A DNA stretch of 64,000 nt from an uncultured bacterium (lineage in GTDB: Bacteria; Elusimicrobiota; Elusimicrobia; Elusimicrobiales; Elusimicrobiaceae). The position numbers and the translations under genes are program-made. Positions within the stretch are counted from its first letter, which is position 1. Every line of letters begins with the position of its first letter. The notes under the pieces are model-generated. The model had not been told where the DNA came from and made no database searches. It saw only the letters and a list, made by a program, of their open reading frames with translations. The stretch covers positions 310,001 to 374,000 of the forward strand of contig CASEWB010000006.1 of the NCBI GenBank assembly GCA_949291545.1. The letters run 5' to 3'. Below are positions 27,878-37,530 of this stretch, piece by piece.

Positions 27878-30434
27878 TGATCCGTTTCTTCCATTCGCAA
27901 ATTAACTGCAAAGCGGCCAGCGGGGTAAGTTTATCCGGGTCGGCCATTTTAATTTCTTCCACAATAGGCGAAGAAAACAAATCCTTTACCATGTCTTTTT
28001 CTTTGGCGGAAATTTTGGCGCCTTTTTTGGCCTCCAAATCTTTGAGCACTTTTTTGGCGCGCAACGTGCACGCCGCCGGAAGGCCAGCAATCTCGGCTAC
28101 ATGTATACCGTAGGAACGGTCCGCCGCGCCGGGCAAAATTTGGTACAAAAACGCCAAACGGCTTTGGCCCGAAGCGTCCTTGTATTCTTTGGCTTCCACA
28201 TGGTAGTTGCGCACGCTTTCGTATTTGTTTTCCAAGTCCACCAGTTCAAAATAGTGCGTAGCAAACAACACTTTCGGCCCGCCGTGCGGCTTGTACAAAT
28301 ATTCTACAATCGCCCACGCGATGGAAATGCCGTCAAAGGTGGAAGTCCCGCGGCCGACTTCGTCGAGCAAAATCAGGCTGCGCGGCGTCATAGAAGCCAA
28401 AATATGCGCAGTTTCGTTCATTTCCACCATAAAGGTGGAATTGCCGCGGCCCAGCGCGTCGTGCGCGCCGATACGCGTCATAATTTTATCCACCACGCCA
28501 ATCCGCGCCGACGAGGCCGGCACAAAGCTGCCCATCTGCGCCAAGATAACCAAAATAGCCGTCTGCTTTAAAAACACGCTCTTGCCGCCCATATTGGGCC
28601 CGGTAATAAGCATAATTTGGTTTTGCGGGGTGCCAATGTCTAAATTGTTAGGGACAAAACTCCCCGCCGGCAAGGTGTCCTCCACCAGTGGGTGGCGGCC
28701 ATTTTCGTAATGAATTTCGGTACCGTTATCCACCACCGGTTTTACCCAATTGCCTTTCATTGCGCACAGCGCCAGGGCGGAATATACGTCCAGCTCGGAA
28801 ACAATCTGCGCAAACGTTTTTAAATCGTTAATCTGAGCGGCCAAGGTTTTGCGGACTTCGTCAAACAAAGCACTTTCCAAACGCAGGATTTTCTGCTCCG
28901 CGTTTAAAATTTTGTCTTCCAGTTCCTTAAGCTCTTCGGTAATAAACCGCTCCGCGTTGACGAGCGTCTGCTTGCGCACATACGAATATGGCACTTTATC
29001 GATATGGGACTTGGTTACTTCAAAATAGTAACCAAATACAGAGTTGTAACCCACCTTCATGGTGGAAATACCTGTTTTTTCGCGCTCGCGGGCACAGATT
29101 TCTTCCATCGTTTTGCTGCCGTTGGATTTAAGCGAGCGCAGCTCGTCCAGTTCGGCATTATAGCCTTTGCGAATAACGTGTCCGTCCGACAGGCGCAAAG
29201 GAGGATTTTCGTCTATGGCGTCGTACAGCACACGGGCCATTTGCTGCAACACCGGCAAAATGGCCGCAAAACGCGCCTGCAAATGCGGGGCCACCGCCGC
29301 GCCGTAGGCTTCAAACCAACGGGAAAGCGGGTCCACATTCAAGAGTGACTGGCGCAAACCGGACATATCCCGCGGCGAAGCCGTGCCGGTGGCGGTGCGC
29401 GTCATAATACGTTCAATATCGGAAATATTTTCCAAAAGGGCCGTCAAATCTGCCACGGCGGATTGGTTTTTGACAAACCCTTCCACACAATCCTGCCGTT
29501 GCGCAATTTCGCCGGGGTCCATCAGCGGGTGCAAAATCCATTCTTTGAGTTTGCGGCTCCCCACCGCTGTGTGGGTTTTGTCTAGCAAGGCCCACAAACT
29601 TCCCTTGCGGCCGCCTTCCTGGCTTTTGACTAGCTCTAAAGCGGAAACAGCGTTTTCGTCGATTTGCAAACATTCTTTCAGCTCGCGGTAAGAAGGGATT
29701 AAAACCGTTTTAAAGCTGGGTTCGGTAACGCTGAGGTATTTCATTGTCTGTAACGCGCAGGCCAAGGCCTTGCGTTTGTTGCCCCAAGCACTTAGCGCGG
29801 GCCAATCGGCCGGCAGGGTGTAATCCCCGTCGAAGGGTTCTTGTTCGGTTAGGGTTAAACTCCCCGGCAGGACTACCTTGGCCTGCAGCGCTTGCAGCGT
29901 GTTTTTATCCCCCAAGATTTCCGAAGGGTTAATAGCGGCCAGTGCGGCGGCCAAGTTGGTTAAAGTAGGGTCTTTTTCGTTTTGGTTGACCCAAAATTCG
30001 CCGGTGGAAACTTCCACGCACGACAGCGCCCACCCGTTTGGTTCTACACGGATGGCCACCAGATAGTTGGATTGGTTGGCATCCAGCAAGGTATCTTCCA
30101 TCAAGGTCCCGGGGGTGATGACGCGCGTCACTTTGCGTTCAAAGAGCTTGGTGGTTTTATCCATCACCGAGCTGGTTTGCTCGCAAATGCCGATTTTCTT
30201 CCCGGCGTTGAGAAGCCGTACGATGTAGTTGTTTGCCGCGTGATAAGGAATCCCGCACATAGGGGTGCCGTTGCGCGCGGTGAGCGTAAGGCCCAAAATG
30301 GCACTTACTTCGCGGGCCTGCTCGTCAAACATTTCATAAAAATCACCTAGCCGGAAAAACAATATAATGCCCGGGTGTTTAGACCGGATGTCATAGTATT
30401 GTTTCATCAAAGGGGTGGTATGTGTCTTTGGCAT
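27870..30434 (-). CDS. mutS: DNA mismatch repair protein MutS
   Basis: Mismatch-recognition ATPase, 854 residues. The N-domain has [11 protein letters not shown] with the mismatch-probing Phe-Tyr-Glu; the C-domain has Walker [10 protein letters not shown] and Walker [17 protein letters not shown]. The ATG at 30432-30434 has no Shine-Dalgarno and lies six bases after an extended -10 box. It is first in a mutS-mutL-EFR1 operon. Confidence 0.97.
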   Translation of the reverse strand: MPKTHTTPLMKQYYDIRSKHPGIILFFRLGDFYEMFDEQAREVSAILGLTLTARNGTPMCGIPYHAANNYIVRLLNAGKKIGICEQTSSVMDKTTKLFERKVTRVITPGTLMEDTLLDANQSNYLVAIRVEPNGWALSCVEVSTGEFWVNQNEKDPTLTNLAAALAAINPSEILGDKNTLQALQAKVVLPGSLTLTEQEPFDGDYTLPADWPALSAWGNKRKALACALQTMKYLSVTEPSFKTVLIPSYRELKECLQIDENAVSALELVKSQEGGRKGSLWALLDKTHTAVGSRKLKEWILHPLMDPGEIAQRQDCVEGFVKNQSAVADLTALLENISDIERIMTRTATGTASPRDMSGLRQSLLNVDPLSRWFEAYGAAVAPHLQARFAAILPVLQQMARVLYDAIDENPPLRLSDGHVIRKGYNAELDELRSLKSNGSKTMEEICAREREKTGISTMKVGYNSVFGYYFEVTKSHIDKVPYSYVRKQTLVNAERFITEELKELEDKILNAEQKILRLESALFDEVRKTLAAQINDLKTFAQIVSELDVYSALALCAMKGNWVKPVVDNGTEIHYENGRHPLVEDTLPAGSFVPNNLDIGTPQNQIMLITGPNMGGKSVFLKQTAILVILAQMGSFVPASSARIGVVDKIMTRIGAHDALGRGNSTFMVEMNETAHILASMTPRSLILLDEVGRGTSTFDGISIAWAIVEYLYKPHGGPKVLFATHYFELVDLENKYESVRNYHVEAKEYKDASGQSRLAFLYQILPGAADRSYGIHVAEIAGLPAACTLRAKKVLKDLEAKKGAKISAKEKDMVKDLFSSPIVEEIKMADPDKLTPLAALQLICEWKKRINE

Positions 30435-30446
30435 AGTGATATTTTA
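30432..30446 (-). promoter_or_regulatory. mutS: Putative leaderless promoter of mutS
   Basis: Minus-strand TGC-TAAAAT (hexamer 30441-30446) is followed by exactly six bases and the ATG. Transcription starting seven bases after the -10 would begin on the A of the start codon. No Shine-Dalgarno and no clear -35. Confidence 0.55.
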
Positions 30447-30515
30447 GCAATTTTGCAAACTTATTGCCCGACGGAAAAGGGCACACGGCGGGCACGGCAA
30501 ACACCCCCGGAAAAA

Positions 30516-30544
30516 GTGACAGGCGCTAATTTTTTTGTTATAAT
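30516..30544 (+). promoter_or_regulatory. Promoter of tRNA-Tyr
   Basis: GTGACA (30516-30521), 17-base spacer, TATAAT (30539-30544): a near-consensus sigma-70 type promoter 58 bases before the mature tRNA. Confidence 0.75.
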
Positions 30545-30601
30545 ATTTGTACCTAGTTGTTTAAGTAAAGCCGGGGCGGATGCCTCGGCGAAAATTTGTT
30601 T

Positions 30602-30688
30602 GGTAGGATGGCTGAGCGGTCAAAAGCAACGGTCTGTAAAACCGTCGGGCTACGCCCTACATAGGTTCGAATCCTATTCCTACCACCA
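30602..30688 (+). tRNA. tRNA-Tyr (GTA anticodon)
   Basis: Acceptor stem GGTAGGA (30602-30608) pairs with TCCTACC (30678-30684), followed by A and an encoded CCA. The anticodon stem ACGGT/ACCGT encloses the loop CTGTAAA with anticodon GTA. A long variable arm (around 30644-30660) makes it class II, as expected for bacterial Tyr. The T-arm GGTTCGAATCC is standard. Confidence 0.95.
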
Positions 30689-30692
30689 TTTA

Positions 30693-30727
30693 AACCCCGC
30701 GAATGCTTTGGCAGGAGCGGGGTTTTG
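30693..30727 (+). terminator. Terminator of tRNA-Tyr
   Basis: CCCCGC (30695-30700) pairs with GCGGGG (30717-30722) and is followed by TTTTG. Confidence 0.75.
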
Positions 30728-30956
30728 TTATAAATGGGTAGGAAAGCAGGCAAACTGCTTGCGCCCCGCGACTCGAGGGGTGTTCTTCTAAACGTTTAGG
30801 CAATTATCCGCTTGCTTTTTGCAGCCCAGTCCGCTTTTGCGACCTCGGTCAATACCGCGTACAGCCAAGGAGGCTTTTCCCCTTTAAGGGGTTTACGCAA
30901 CCCCGCCTTTTTCTTTTGTACCCCCAAAAAATTGCCAGCTGGGGAACAAGCTCAAA

Positions 30957-30985
30957 TTGACAAAGAACTCCCTTTAAGTTATATT
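30957..30985 (+). promoter_or_regulatory. Promoter of the lipoprotein gene
   Basis: TTGACA (30957-30962), 17-base spacer, TATATT (30980-30985). The -35 is perfect and the spacing optimal. The start codon follows 31 bases later with AGGAGC in between. Confidence 0.8.
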
Positions 30986-31016
30986 TTGCTTTATTACTTA
31001 CAAACAGGAGCAAACA

Positions 31017-31670
31017 ATGGCTTTATCCAAAATAAGTTTAACTCTTATTCGATCGCTATGTATGTTGGCTGGCTGCCAGCAGAACTCCACGCCCGAACAG
31101 ACGGCCAATCAGCCCGTTCAATTTGTCAATGCTGCATATGGGCAGCACTTTACCGATTTAACGCAAATTGACCCCGCATACTTATTCATTTATGCCAACC
31201 ACTTATTTAATAACGGGGAAAAAGACGCGGCTTTATTCTGGTTTTATGTTGCGCAGTATCGCGCGCTGATTATTCGCGTAATGGAAAACGACAACAGCCT
31301 CCTTCCTGCCGACCTATACCAGCAATTAGCCGAAGATGCAGGCACCCCTGTTATTGGGCAAATGGTGGTATTGGGAAATGGTTTAAACAGAGGGCATCTG
31401 TATAATTATATTCATTCCGGCCTGGGAATAGACATCAATGGATATGCGGGAAGCAATATGGACAATTGGATTACCCAATTGGAAAAAGTAATGGCTTTTG
31501 AAAAAGCCAACCCCTTCGACCCCTATCAAGCCGTGCCGGCAGAACAACTAAATAAAGAAAAATTGCCGGAGGCCCAACGCCGGGCAGAAGGACTGGCGGA
31601 AATGATTGCTTTCTTAAAAAACAATAAAGCCGAATTAGAAAAACAACGCGACGCTTTGAAGAACAACTAA
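31017..31670 (+). CDS. Lipoprotein of unknown function
   Basis: The 217-residue product has a short N-terminus with a hydrophobic stretch ending in the lipobox LAGC (Cys at about residue 20), so it is probably lipid-anchored. The remainder is mainly helical, with AYLFIYANHLFNNGEKDAAL and ALFWFYVAQYRAL resembling a single TPR-like helix pair, and a charged C-terminal helix. No family was recognised. It has its own consensus promoter, AGGAGC before the ATG and a strong terminator, so it is monocistronic. Confidence 0.75.
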   Translation: MALSKISLTLIRSLCMLAGCQQNSTPEQTANQPVQFVNAAYGQHFTDLTQIDPAYLFIYANHLFNNGEKDAALFWFYVAQYRALIIRVMENDNSLLPADLYQQLAEDAGTPVIGQMVVLGNGLNRGHLYNYIHSGLGIDINGYAGSNMDNWITQLEKVMAFEKANPFDPYQAVPAEQLNKEKLPEAQRRAEGLAEMIAFLKNNKAELEKQRDALKNN

Positions 31671-31685
31671 GGGAATATATCTATG

Positions 31686-31718
31686 CAAAAACGCCCCGGG
31701 ATACCCCGGGGCGCTTTT
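31686..31718. terminator. Bidirectional terminator (lipoprotein / alaS)
   Basis: A 9-bp stem CGCCCCGGG with CCCGGGGCG (31692-31713) has A5 on the left and CTTTTAC on the right, serving both convergent genes. Confidence 0.85.
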
Positions 31719-31734
31719 ACTTATACGGCTCAAA

Positions 31735-34347
31735 TTACAACGTATCTTTCAACTGGTCGGCCAATTCCTGCCACGGGCGTTTGGCTTCGCCGCCGCCTTG
31801 GGCAAAATCGGGCCGTCCGCCGGCGCGGCCGTTTAAGTCCGCCGCGATTTGCTTGGCCACGGTTACCGCGTCCACATTGGGCAGTTTGCCCGCCATTTTA
31901 ACCACAAACGAGCGTTTCCCGTCTTTATCGCACATTACAATAACCAACGCCTGTTTGTGTTTTTGGGCAATCGTATCGGCAATGGTGCGCAACTCTTTGG
32001 GCTCGGCGCCGTCAGCACGGCGCAAAACCAAGGACGTGCCGTTTTTCAGCGTAAACGAAATTTCGTCCATACCGCCCGCCGCCAATGTTTTTTCGCGGAA
32101 TTGCGTATAGCGTTTTTTGACTTCTTTTAGCTCGTCCATAATCGCGCTTACGCGGGCAAACACATCCTTGGCCGGCACTTCCAAGCGCCCGGCTAATTCG
32201 TCGGCTTGGCGGTTAACGTTTTTCAAATAGTCCAACGCGGCATAACCCGCCACACCTTCAATGCGGCGCACACCCGCGGAAACGGAACCTTCTTTCAGCA
32301 CCAGCACCGTCATTACCTCTGCCGTATTTTTTACATGTGTCCCGGCGCATAATTCTAGGCTGTATTTTTGTTCCGGGTGGTCAAAATCGCCGCCCATCAG
32401 CACGAAGCGGGCCGGGTCGGCATATGTTTCCCCCAAGAGCGTGACGGCGCCTAATTTTTCGGCGTCTTTTAACGGGCGCACCTGGCAGGTAACAGGCAGG
32501 GCGGCCTCGGCCGCTTGGTTGGCAATGGCCCACGCGCGGTTCAATTCTTCGGCCGACGGCGTTTTGGAAAGCGTATAGTCAAAGCGGAAACGCTCCGGTG
32601 ATACATACGACCCGCTCTGATGCACAGACGGGCCAAATACTTGCCGCAAGGCCGCGTTGACCAAGTGAATGGCGCTATGGTTGGCCATACAGCGTTTACG
32701 CAAAGCGGCATCTACGCGAAGCGTAACTTTATCGCCTTTTTTCAGCGTGCCCGCCACTTTATGCACATATACTTTGCCCAACGGTTTTTGCACGTCTTCC
32801 ACGCGGGCCACTTCTTTTCCGCCCACTAAAATCACGCCTTTATCCCCCACTTGCCCGCCGGATTCGGCATAACAAGGAGTTTGGTTGAAAACGGCATAGC
32901 CTTCGCCGGATAAAGAGTCGGTTAGTTCAAATTTGTCGTTCAACAAAGCCAACACTTCCGCTTCGCTTTCCAGCGTTTCATAGCCGGTAAACTGCGTGGC
33001 GGGGTAGCCGTTTTCCAGCTTTTGCATCATTACGGCTTTGCCTTTGGTAAATTCGTCGGCATAGGAGCGGCTTTTGGCCTGGGCGGCTTCTTTGGCTTTT
33101 TCGTAACCGGTTTCGTCCACGCTCACCCCTTTGGAAGCGGCAATCTCGCGGGTTAACTCCAGCGGAAAACCAAACGTTTCGTGCAAGCGGAAGGCTTCTT
33201 CGCCCGGCAACGTTTTGCCGCAAGAAGCCAACAAGGCGGAAAGTTTTTCTTCGCCCGTAACCAGTGTTTTTAAGAAAGTAGTTTCTTCCTGTTTTAGCAC
33301 GTCCTGGATATGGGAAAGGTTTTTATCGATTTCCGGGTACAGCCCCGCAAAAATCCGCTGCACCACCGGCACCAGTGTATAGAGGTAGGGCTTATCGTTG
33401 CCCATCAATTTGGCATAGCGCGCGGCGCGGCGGATTAAACGGCGCAAAATATAGCCGCGCCCTTCGTTGGAAGGCAAAATGCCTTCGGCAATCAAAAAGC
33501 TGGAACTGCGCACATGGTCGGCAATGATGCGCAAGGCGGAAACTTCTTCTTTGGTTTGGCCTTGAATGCCCAAATCTTTTTTAGCTTGGGCCGTAAGCGG
33601 GGTGAAAAGGTCCGTTTCGAACACATTTTTAGCGCCCTGCATAGCCATACACAAGCGTTCCAAGCCCATTCCCGTATCGATATTGTTATGCGGGAGCGGT
33701 TTAAAGGTGCCGTCTTCCTGGCGGTTGTAGCTTTCAAAAACGATGTTCCAAATTTCTACAAAGCGGCCGCAGTCGCAAGTGATATCGCAATGCGGGTTTT
33801 TGCAGCCTTTGTCGCCAAAGTCATAATAAATTTCCGTGCAGGGGCCGCAGGGGCCGGTGGGGCCCATCGTCCAAAAGTTATCGGCTTCGCCCAGTTCAAA
33901 AATGCGTTCGGCCGGCACATATTTAAGCCACGCTTCGTAGGCTTCGGCGTCGCGCGGGGCAATGCCGCCTTTGTAAATGCTGACATACAGTTTATCCGCC
34001 GGAATGCCCAACACTTTTGTAAGGTATTCCCAAGCCCAGTCGATGGCTTCTTTTTTAAAATAATCGCCAAAGGAAAAGTTCCCCAGCATTTCAAAAAACG
34101 TCAAATGGCGTTCGGTAAAACCCACGCTGTCGATATCCGTCGTGCGTACGCATTTTTGGCAGGTGGTAGCATTTTTAAGGGAGTTATCAATCCCTAAAAA
34201 ATTAGCTTTAAACTGCACCATACCGGCAGAAGTAAACAGCAAAGTCGGGTCCGAATGCGGAATCAGCGAGCTGGAGGCGATAATAGGCAGCCCTTTGGAA
34301 TGGAAAAATTGGAGATAACCGTTTCTAATTTCTGTGCTTGTTTTCAT
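31735..34347 (-). CDS. alaS: Alanine--tRNA ligase
   Basis: Charges tRNA-Ala. The 870-residue product has the class II N-terminal catalytic core (HLTFFEMLGNFSFGDYFKKE, PTGPCGPCTEIYYD), the editing domain with the zinc ligands HSAIH and CAGTHV, and a C-terminal C-Ala domain ending GGRPDFAQGGG. The usual HSATHLL reads HSAIHLV. AAGAAGG lies about eight bases before the ATG; TATACT at 34384-34389 on the minus strand is the likely -10. Confidence 0.97.
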   Translation of the reverse strand: MKTSTEIRNGYLQFFHSKGLPIIASSSLIPHSDPTLLFTSAGMVQFKANFLGIDNSLKNATTCQKCVRTTDIDSVGFTERHLTFFEMLGNFSFGDYFKKEAIDWAWEYLTKVLGIPADKLYVSIYKGGIAPRDAEAYEAWLKYVPAERIFELGEADNFWTMGPTGPCGPCTEIYYDFGDKGCKNPHCDITCDCGRFVEIWNIVFESYNRQEDGTFKPLPHNNIDTGMGLERLCMAMQGAKNVFETDLFTPLTAQAKKDLGIQGQTKEEVSALRIIADHVRSSSFLIAEGILPSNEGRGYILRRLIRRAARYAKLMGNDKPYLYTLVPVVQRIFAGLYPEIDKNLSHIQDVLKQEETTFLKTLVTGEEKLSALLASCGKTLPGEEAFRLHETFGFPLELTREIAASKGVSVDETGYEKAKEAAQAKSRSYADEFTKGKAVMMQKLENGYPATQFTGYETLESEAEVLALLNDKFELTDSLSGEGYAVFNQTPCYAESGGQVGDKGVILVGGKEVARVEDVQKPLGKVYVHKVAGTLKKGDKVTLRVDAALRKRCMANHSAIHLVNAALRQVFGPSVHQSGSYVSPERFRFDYTLSKTPSAEELNRAWAIANQAAEAALPVTCQVRPLKDAEKLGAVTLLGETYADPARFVLMGGDFDHPEQKYSLELCAGTHVKNTAEVMTVLVLKEGSVSAGVRRIEGVAGYAALDYLKNVNRQADELAGRLEVPAKDVFARVSAIMDELKEVKKRYTQFREKTLAAGGMDEISFTLKNGTSLVLRRADGAEPKELRTIADTIAQKHKQALVIVMCDKDGKRSFVVKMAGKLPNVDAVTVAKQIAADLNGRAGGRPDFAQGGGEAKRPWQELADQLKDTL

Positions 34348-34375
34348 AAAACCTTCTTGTTAACGAATAAACATA

Positions 34376-34389
34376 TATAATAAAGTATA
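34376..34389. promoter_or_regulatory. Overlapping divergent -10 boxes for alaS and the HAD gene
   Basis: TATAAT on the plus strand (34376-34381) and TATACT on the minus strand (34384-34389) lie back to back in the 84-base gap. Polymerases bound to each would collide, so the two genes may compete. The -35 elements are weak. Confidence 0.45.
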
Positions 34390-34431
34390 TCAAATACAGG
34401 GGGCGCTTCGCGCGAGACCCGGTGGAGAAAA

Positions 34432-35130
34432 ATGCCCGTACAAGCCGAAAATATACACTTTGTCTGTTTCGACGCAGATGACACGTTGTGGAAAAACGAA
34501 GCGTTTTACCGCCACAGTGAAGCCCGTTTTGCACGCCTGTTGGCGGCCCAAATGCCGCAGCAGCGCGCCATTGACGAGCTTTTCCAAACCGAAATGAACA
34601 ACCTACCCACTTTTGGGTATGGAGCCAAAAGTTTTATGCTTTCCATGCTGCAAACGGCCCTGGCTTTTTTGCCGGAACAACAGGCAGGCCCCGCCGCCAA
34701 AGAAATTTTACAAATCGGCAAAGAACTGATACAACACCCGGTGGAATTGTTGCCAGGGGTAAGGCTTACGCTGGAAAAACTGGCCGGGAAATATCATTTG
34801 TCCGTAGTTACCAAAGGGGATTTGCTGGACCAGGAACGCAAACTCAAAAAATCGGGGCTGCTGCCGCTTTTTAATCATGTGGAAATTGTAAGCGACAAAA
34901 CCCCCGCCGCCTATCGGGCCCTGTTTGTGCGCCTGGGGGCCAAACCGCAGGAAGTGTTGATGGTGGGCAATTCTTTAAAATCGGATATTTTCCCGGCGCT
35001 GGAAGCCGGTGCGCAGGCGGCGTATATGCCTTGTGCCTGCAACTGGAAACACGAGGAAAGCGAGGAGCCGGAAAATCCCCCTTATTTTAAAATTGCCGCC
35101 CTGCCGGACTTGCTGGCTGTTTTGTTATAA
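34432..35130 (+). CDS. HAD-family hydrolase
   Basis: The 232-residue product carries HAD motif I as CFDADDTLW, motif II around SVVTKGD, motif III lysine in VSDKTPAAY and motif IV MVGNSLKSDIFPALEAG. The DADDTLW form is seen in YjjG-like and haloacid dehalogenase-like phosphatases; the substrate is unknown. GGTGGAG precedes the ATG. It leads a plus-strand run with the next three genes. Confidence 0.82.
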   Translation: MPVQAENIHFVCFDADDTLWKNEAFYRHSEARFARLLAAQMPQQRAIDELFQTEMNNLPTFGYGAKSFMLSMLQTALAFLPEQQAGPAAKEILQIGKELIQHPVELLPGVRLTLEKLAGKYHLSVVTKGDLLDQERKLKKSGLLPLFNHVEIVSDKTPAAYRALFVRLGAKPQEVLMVGNSLKSDIFPALEAGAQAAYMPCACNWKHEESEEPENPPYFKIAALPDLLAVLL

Positions 35131-35145
35131 TTTTTAGGAGGGAGT

Positions 35146-35493
35146 ATGAACAAGATTTTTGGTTATTTGCTTATTTGCGCCGGGCTTTTATTAATCTTTT
35201 TTGCCTTGGTGGGAATGTATAAAATATTTGCGGGCGGGAACGCCGTTATGCCCATTGTGCAGCTGGCGGATATGCAGCTAAACACGGCTTATGGGCCCGT
35301 CCAAATCCCTATGAAAAGCGCCGCAACAGTAATCAATTTGGTGTTGTTTGCGCTGTTTATGGCTTTTGTGGCGGGGATAGGGAGCAAACTGGCCGCCATT
35401 GGCAACGGCCTGCTAAAAACCGAACGCATCTGCGAAGCCCTGCTTGAAAACCCCTCTGCCCTGCAGCACAAGGAACAGGTGAACAGATTATGA
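35146..35493 (+). CDS. Two-helix membrane protein of unknown function
   Basis: The 115-residue product has two predicted transmembrane segments (about residues 5-29 and 63-86) with a short extracytoplasmic loop and an amphipathic C-terminus. No family was recognised. AGGAGGGAGT just before the ATG is a strong ribosome-binding site. Its stop overlaps the lipid kinase start by four bases, so the two are coupled. Confidence 0.72.
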   Translation: MNKIFGYLLICAGLLLIFFALVGMYKIFAGGNAVMPIVQLADMQLNTAYGPVQIPMKSAATVINLVLFALFMAFVAGIGSKLAAIGNGLLKTERICEALLENPSALQHKEQVNRL

Positions 35494-36380
35494 AACTTCT
35501 TTTTATTTTAAACCCGCACAGCGGTAAATTAAACGGAGACCAGGATAAAATTTCCGCTATGGCCTCGGCCATACAGCTGAACTTTCCGGGCGCGGATATG
35601 CGCCTGACCAAAGCCCCCGGCCACGCTACGGAGCTGGCGCGCCAAGCCGCCCAAAACGGTTATACGGCCGTCGTGGCCATCGGCGGGGACGGCACCATCA
35701 ACGAAACCGCCCGCGGCCTGGTGGGCACGGGCACGGCACTGGCGGTCGTACCGCACGGCTCCGGCAACGGGCTGGCAAGAGAATTAGGTATGCCGCTGTT
35801 GGTAGAGGAAGCCCTGGCCCGCCTGCAACAACCTCGCCCCGCCAAGTGCGACGTGGGACGCGCCAATGGGGAGCTTTTCCTAAATTTAGCCGGCGTAGGC
35901 ATCGAAGCCGATATTGCCTGGCAATTTATGGAACAAGGCAAAAACGGCGCACGCGGCATGTGGCCGTATTTCAAAATTGGGGCCAAAACCGCTTTTTCTT
36001 ATAAACCCCACACTTTGCGCCTGCAAATTGACGGGCAGGCAGAACAAACGCTTGCGCCGCTGACGTTGGTTTTTGCCAACGGCCGCCAATACGGGAGCAA
36101 TTTTAAAATTGCGCCCGAAGCCAGCCTGACGGACGGGGAATTGGATATGGTTACCGTGTTGGACGCGCCCAAATGGAAATTAGCCTTGGCGGCGCCTTCT
36201 TTTTTTACGGACCACTGGCGCCCCTTCGGGCTGACGCAAACGTCCCGCATCAAACACACGCGCATCGTGCAGCCAGGGGAAATCGTCTACCACATTGATG
36301 GCGAGCCGCGCAAAACACAGGACTCGCTGGAAATTTCCGTGGAGCCGGCCGCCCTTACTATCTGGCTGCCGTGCTTGTAA
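35490..36380 (+). CDS. Diacylglycerol kinase-like lipid kinase (YegS/DagK family)
   Basis: The 296-residue product has the catalytic-domain motifs FILNPHSG at the N-terminus, VAIGGDGTINE near residue 68 and PHGSGNGLARELG near residue 90, followed by the beta-sandwich domain with KIAPEASLTDGELDMV. It should phosphorylate a lipid such as diacylglycerol or sphingoid base using ATP. Substrate choice is not readable from sequence. It starts inside the previous gene by a four-base overlap. Confidence 0.88.
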   Translation: MKLLFILNPHSGKLNGDQDKISAMASAIQLNFPGADMRLTKAPGHATELARQAAQNGYTAVVAIGGDGTINETARGLVGTGTALAVVPHGSGNGLARELGMPLLVEEALARLQQPRPAKCDVGRANGELFLNLAGVGIEADIAWQFMEQGKNGARGMWPYFKIGAKTAFSYKPHTLRLQIDGQAEQTLAPLTLVFANGRQYGSNFKIAPEASLTDGELDMVTVLDAPKWKLALAAPSFFTDHWRPFGLTQTSRIKHTRIVQPGEIVYHIDGEPRKTQDSLEISVEPAALTIWLPCL

Positions 36381-36381
36381 T

Positions 36382-36876
36382 ATGGCCCGCAGGAAACGAA
36401 CCACCCCCTTCCGCTTAAGCCGCCGCGCCAAATTTTGGGCGTCGGTTATCACGGCGTGTATATTGTTCCTCCTGCAGCAGCAAGGCAAGCCGCTCACCCA
36501 AACCGGCCCCGTAGAGGACGGGGACCTGCTGCGCGACGTGTCCGTCGCTTCCGTATACGACGGAGATACGTTTAAAATCAACCTAAATTGTTCCTTTGCC
36601 GTGTATTGCGAAAAAGTGCCCGTGCGCGTGCGCGGAGTGGACTGCCCGGAAATAAAAGGGAAAAACCAAAAAGAAAAAGCCCTGGCCCAACAGGCCAAAA
36701 CTTTTACCAAAGAATTCTTGTCCCAAACACCTATCACACTTACCGACTGCGGGCGCGATAAATACTTCCGCTTGCTCTGCGGCGTCACGAACGCGGCCGG
36801 GCAGGATTTAGCCGAAGAACTTGTTTCCCGCGGACTGGGCTACGCCTACGACGGCGGCAAAAAGCAAACATGGTAA
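36382..36876 (+). CDS. Membrane-anchored staphylococcal-nuclease-like protein
   Basis: The 164-residue product has a basic N-terminus (ARRKRTTPFRLSRRAK), one transmembrane helix near residues 17-33 and a thermonuclease domain. VYDGDTFKI gives the Ca-binding Asp, VRVRGVDCPE the first catalytic Arg, the Glu after KGKNQ the general base, and DKYFRLLC the second Arg; ELVSRGLGYAY closes the domain. The active site therefore looks complete. The start at 36382 follows the lipid kinase stop by one base. Its stop codon directly abuts the convergent pseudopilin gene with no spacer. Confidence 0.85.
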   Translation: MARRKRTTPFRLSRRAKFWASVITACILFLLQQQGKPLTQTGPVEDGDLLRDVSVASVYDGDTFKINLNCSFAVYCEKVPVRVRGVDCPEIKGKNQKEKALAQQAKTFTKEFLSQTPITLTDCGRDKYFRLLCGVTNAAGQDLAEELVSRGLGYAYDGGKKQTW

Positions 36877-37416
36877 TCAGTCCAGCGGATAAGCGTTCCC
36901 CGACCAAATGCGAACGGGCTCAGCGTGGCTGAGTGCTTTGCAAAATTGTATTGATTCGGCGGAATTATTATAATTCGGCACGCATAGGCGTTTATGCGGT
37001 TTATTCTGGTTGATCTGTTCAAAAAAGCACAGGAAGCGAACCCCCTCCGGAAAAAATCTGCCGCGCAAATTGAGGTAAATTCCGCCATTGGAAATTTCCA
37101 CATTTCCCACATACGGGTTATCCGGACATCCATTACGATACGAATCTGTATGCTCGCACCCCGGGATTTGCACACCCATTTCCAAAAAAGTAGTGGGATA
37201 GCGGCCGTTGGCCAAATAGAACAGTTCGGCTTCCCGCGCGGCGTCATCCCCCCACATATAAACGTGTGCCATACGGGATTTGTTAACCGCCATCTTGTAC
37301 TGTGGCAAAGCAACCGCCGCTAGAATACCAATGATTAAAACAACAACTAACAGCTCTATAAGCGTAAATCCGGTCCTTTTCTGTGCCGAGAAGGATTTTG
37401 GATAAATTTGGTTCAT
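36877..37416 (-). CDS. Type IV pilin / type II secretion pseudopilin
   Basis: The 179-residue product has a 16-residue basic leader ending in Gly, then the prepilin peptidase site G/FTLIE (mature Phe1, Glu5) and a long hydrophobic helix, with the typical ALPQY turn. The globular part has five to six cysteines (GCEHTD, NGCPD, LCFF, LCVP, FCKA) likely forming disulfides. Elusimicrobia carry many such pilin-like genes, which is part of the reason for the taxon guess. The ATG has no Shine-Dalgarno and sits six bases after a -10 box. Confidence 0.9.
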   Translation of the reverse strand: MNQIYPKSFSAQKRTGFTLIELLVVVLIIGILAAVALPQYKMAVNKSRMAHVYMWGDDAAREAELFYLANGRYPTTFLEMGVQIPGCEHTDSYRNGCPDNPYVGNVEISNGGIYLNLRGRFFPEGVRFLCFFEQINQNKPHKRLCVPNYNNSAESIQFCKALSHAEPVRIWSGNAYPLD

Positions 37417-37449
37417 AGCCTAAATTTATCAAAAAAAAAAACGAGTCAA
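37414..37449 (-). promoter_or_regulatory. Pseudopilin promoter with homopolymer in the spacer, leaderless
   Basis: Minus strand: TTGACT (37444-37449), a 15-base spacer containing eleven consecutive T (37431-37441), TAAATT (37423-37428), six bases, then ATG (37414-37416). The spacer is two bases shorter than the optimum of 17, so changes in the T run should strongly change expression. Confidence 0.6.
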
Positions 37450-37475
37450 GGCGCTTTGAATAATTAACCTTAGGC

Positions 37476-37508
37476 AACAAAAACCCCGCACAATTCGTGC
37501 GGGGAAAA
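37476..37508 (-). terminator. Terminator of the Nudix gene
   Basis: Minus-strand CCCCGCAC pairs with GTGCGGGG across GAATT and is followed by TTTTTGTTG, just upstream of the pseudopilin promoter. Confidence 0.85.
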
Positions 37509-37530
37509 CAAAATCCGACTCGTCCGAAAG

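Larger units (their letters stand above)
30689..31016. other. Intergenic region: tRNA terminator, no clear gene, lipoprotein promoter
   Basis: This 328-base gap holds the tRNA-Tyr terminator at its left end and a near-consensus promoter at its right end. Between them (about 30730-30950) no convincing gene was seen; one open frame from a TTG at 30812 runs into the next gene out of frame and has no Shine-Dalgarno. Confidence 0.6.

Noticed and set aside
30812..31171. Open frame starting with a signal-like stretch upstream of the lipoprotein gene
   Set aside because: TTG start without Shine-Dalgarno; it runs over the lipoprotein promoter and start in another frame, and the product is not coherent.
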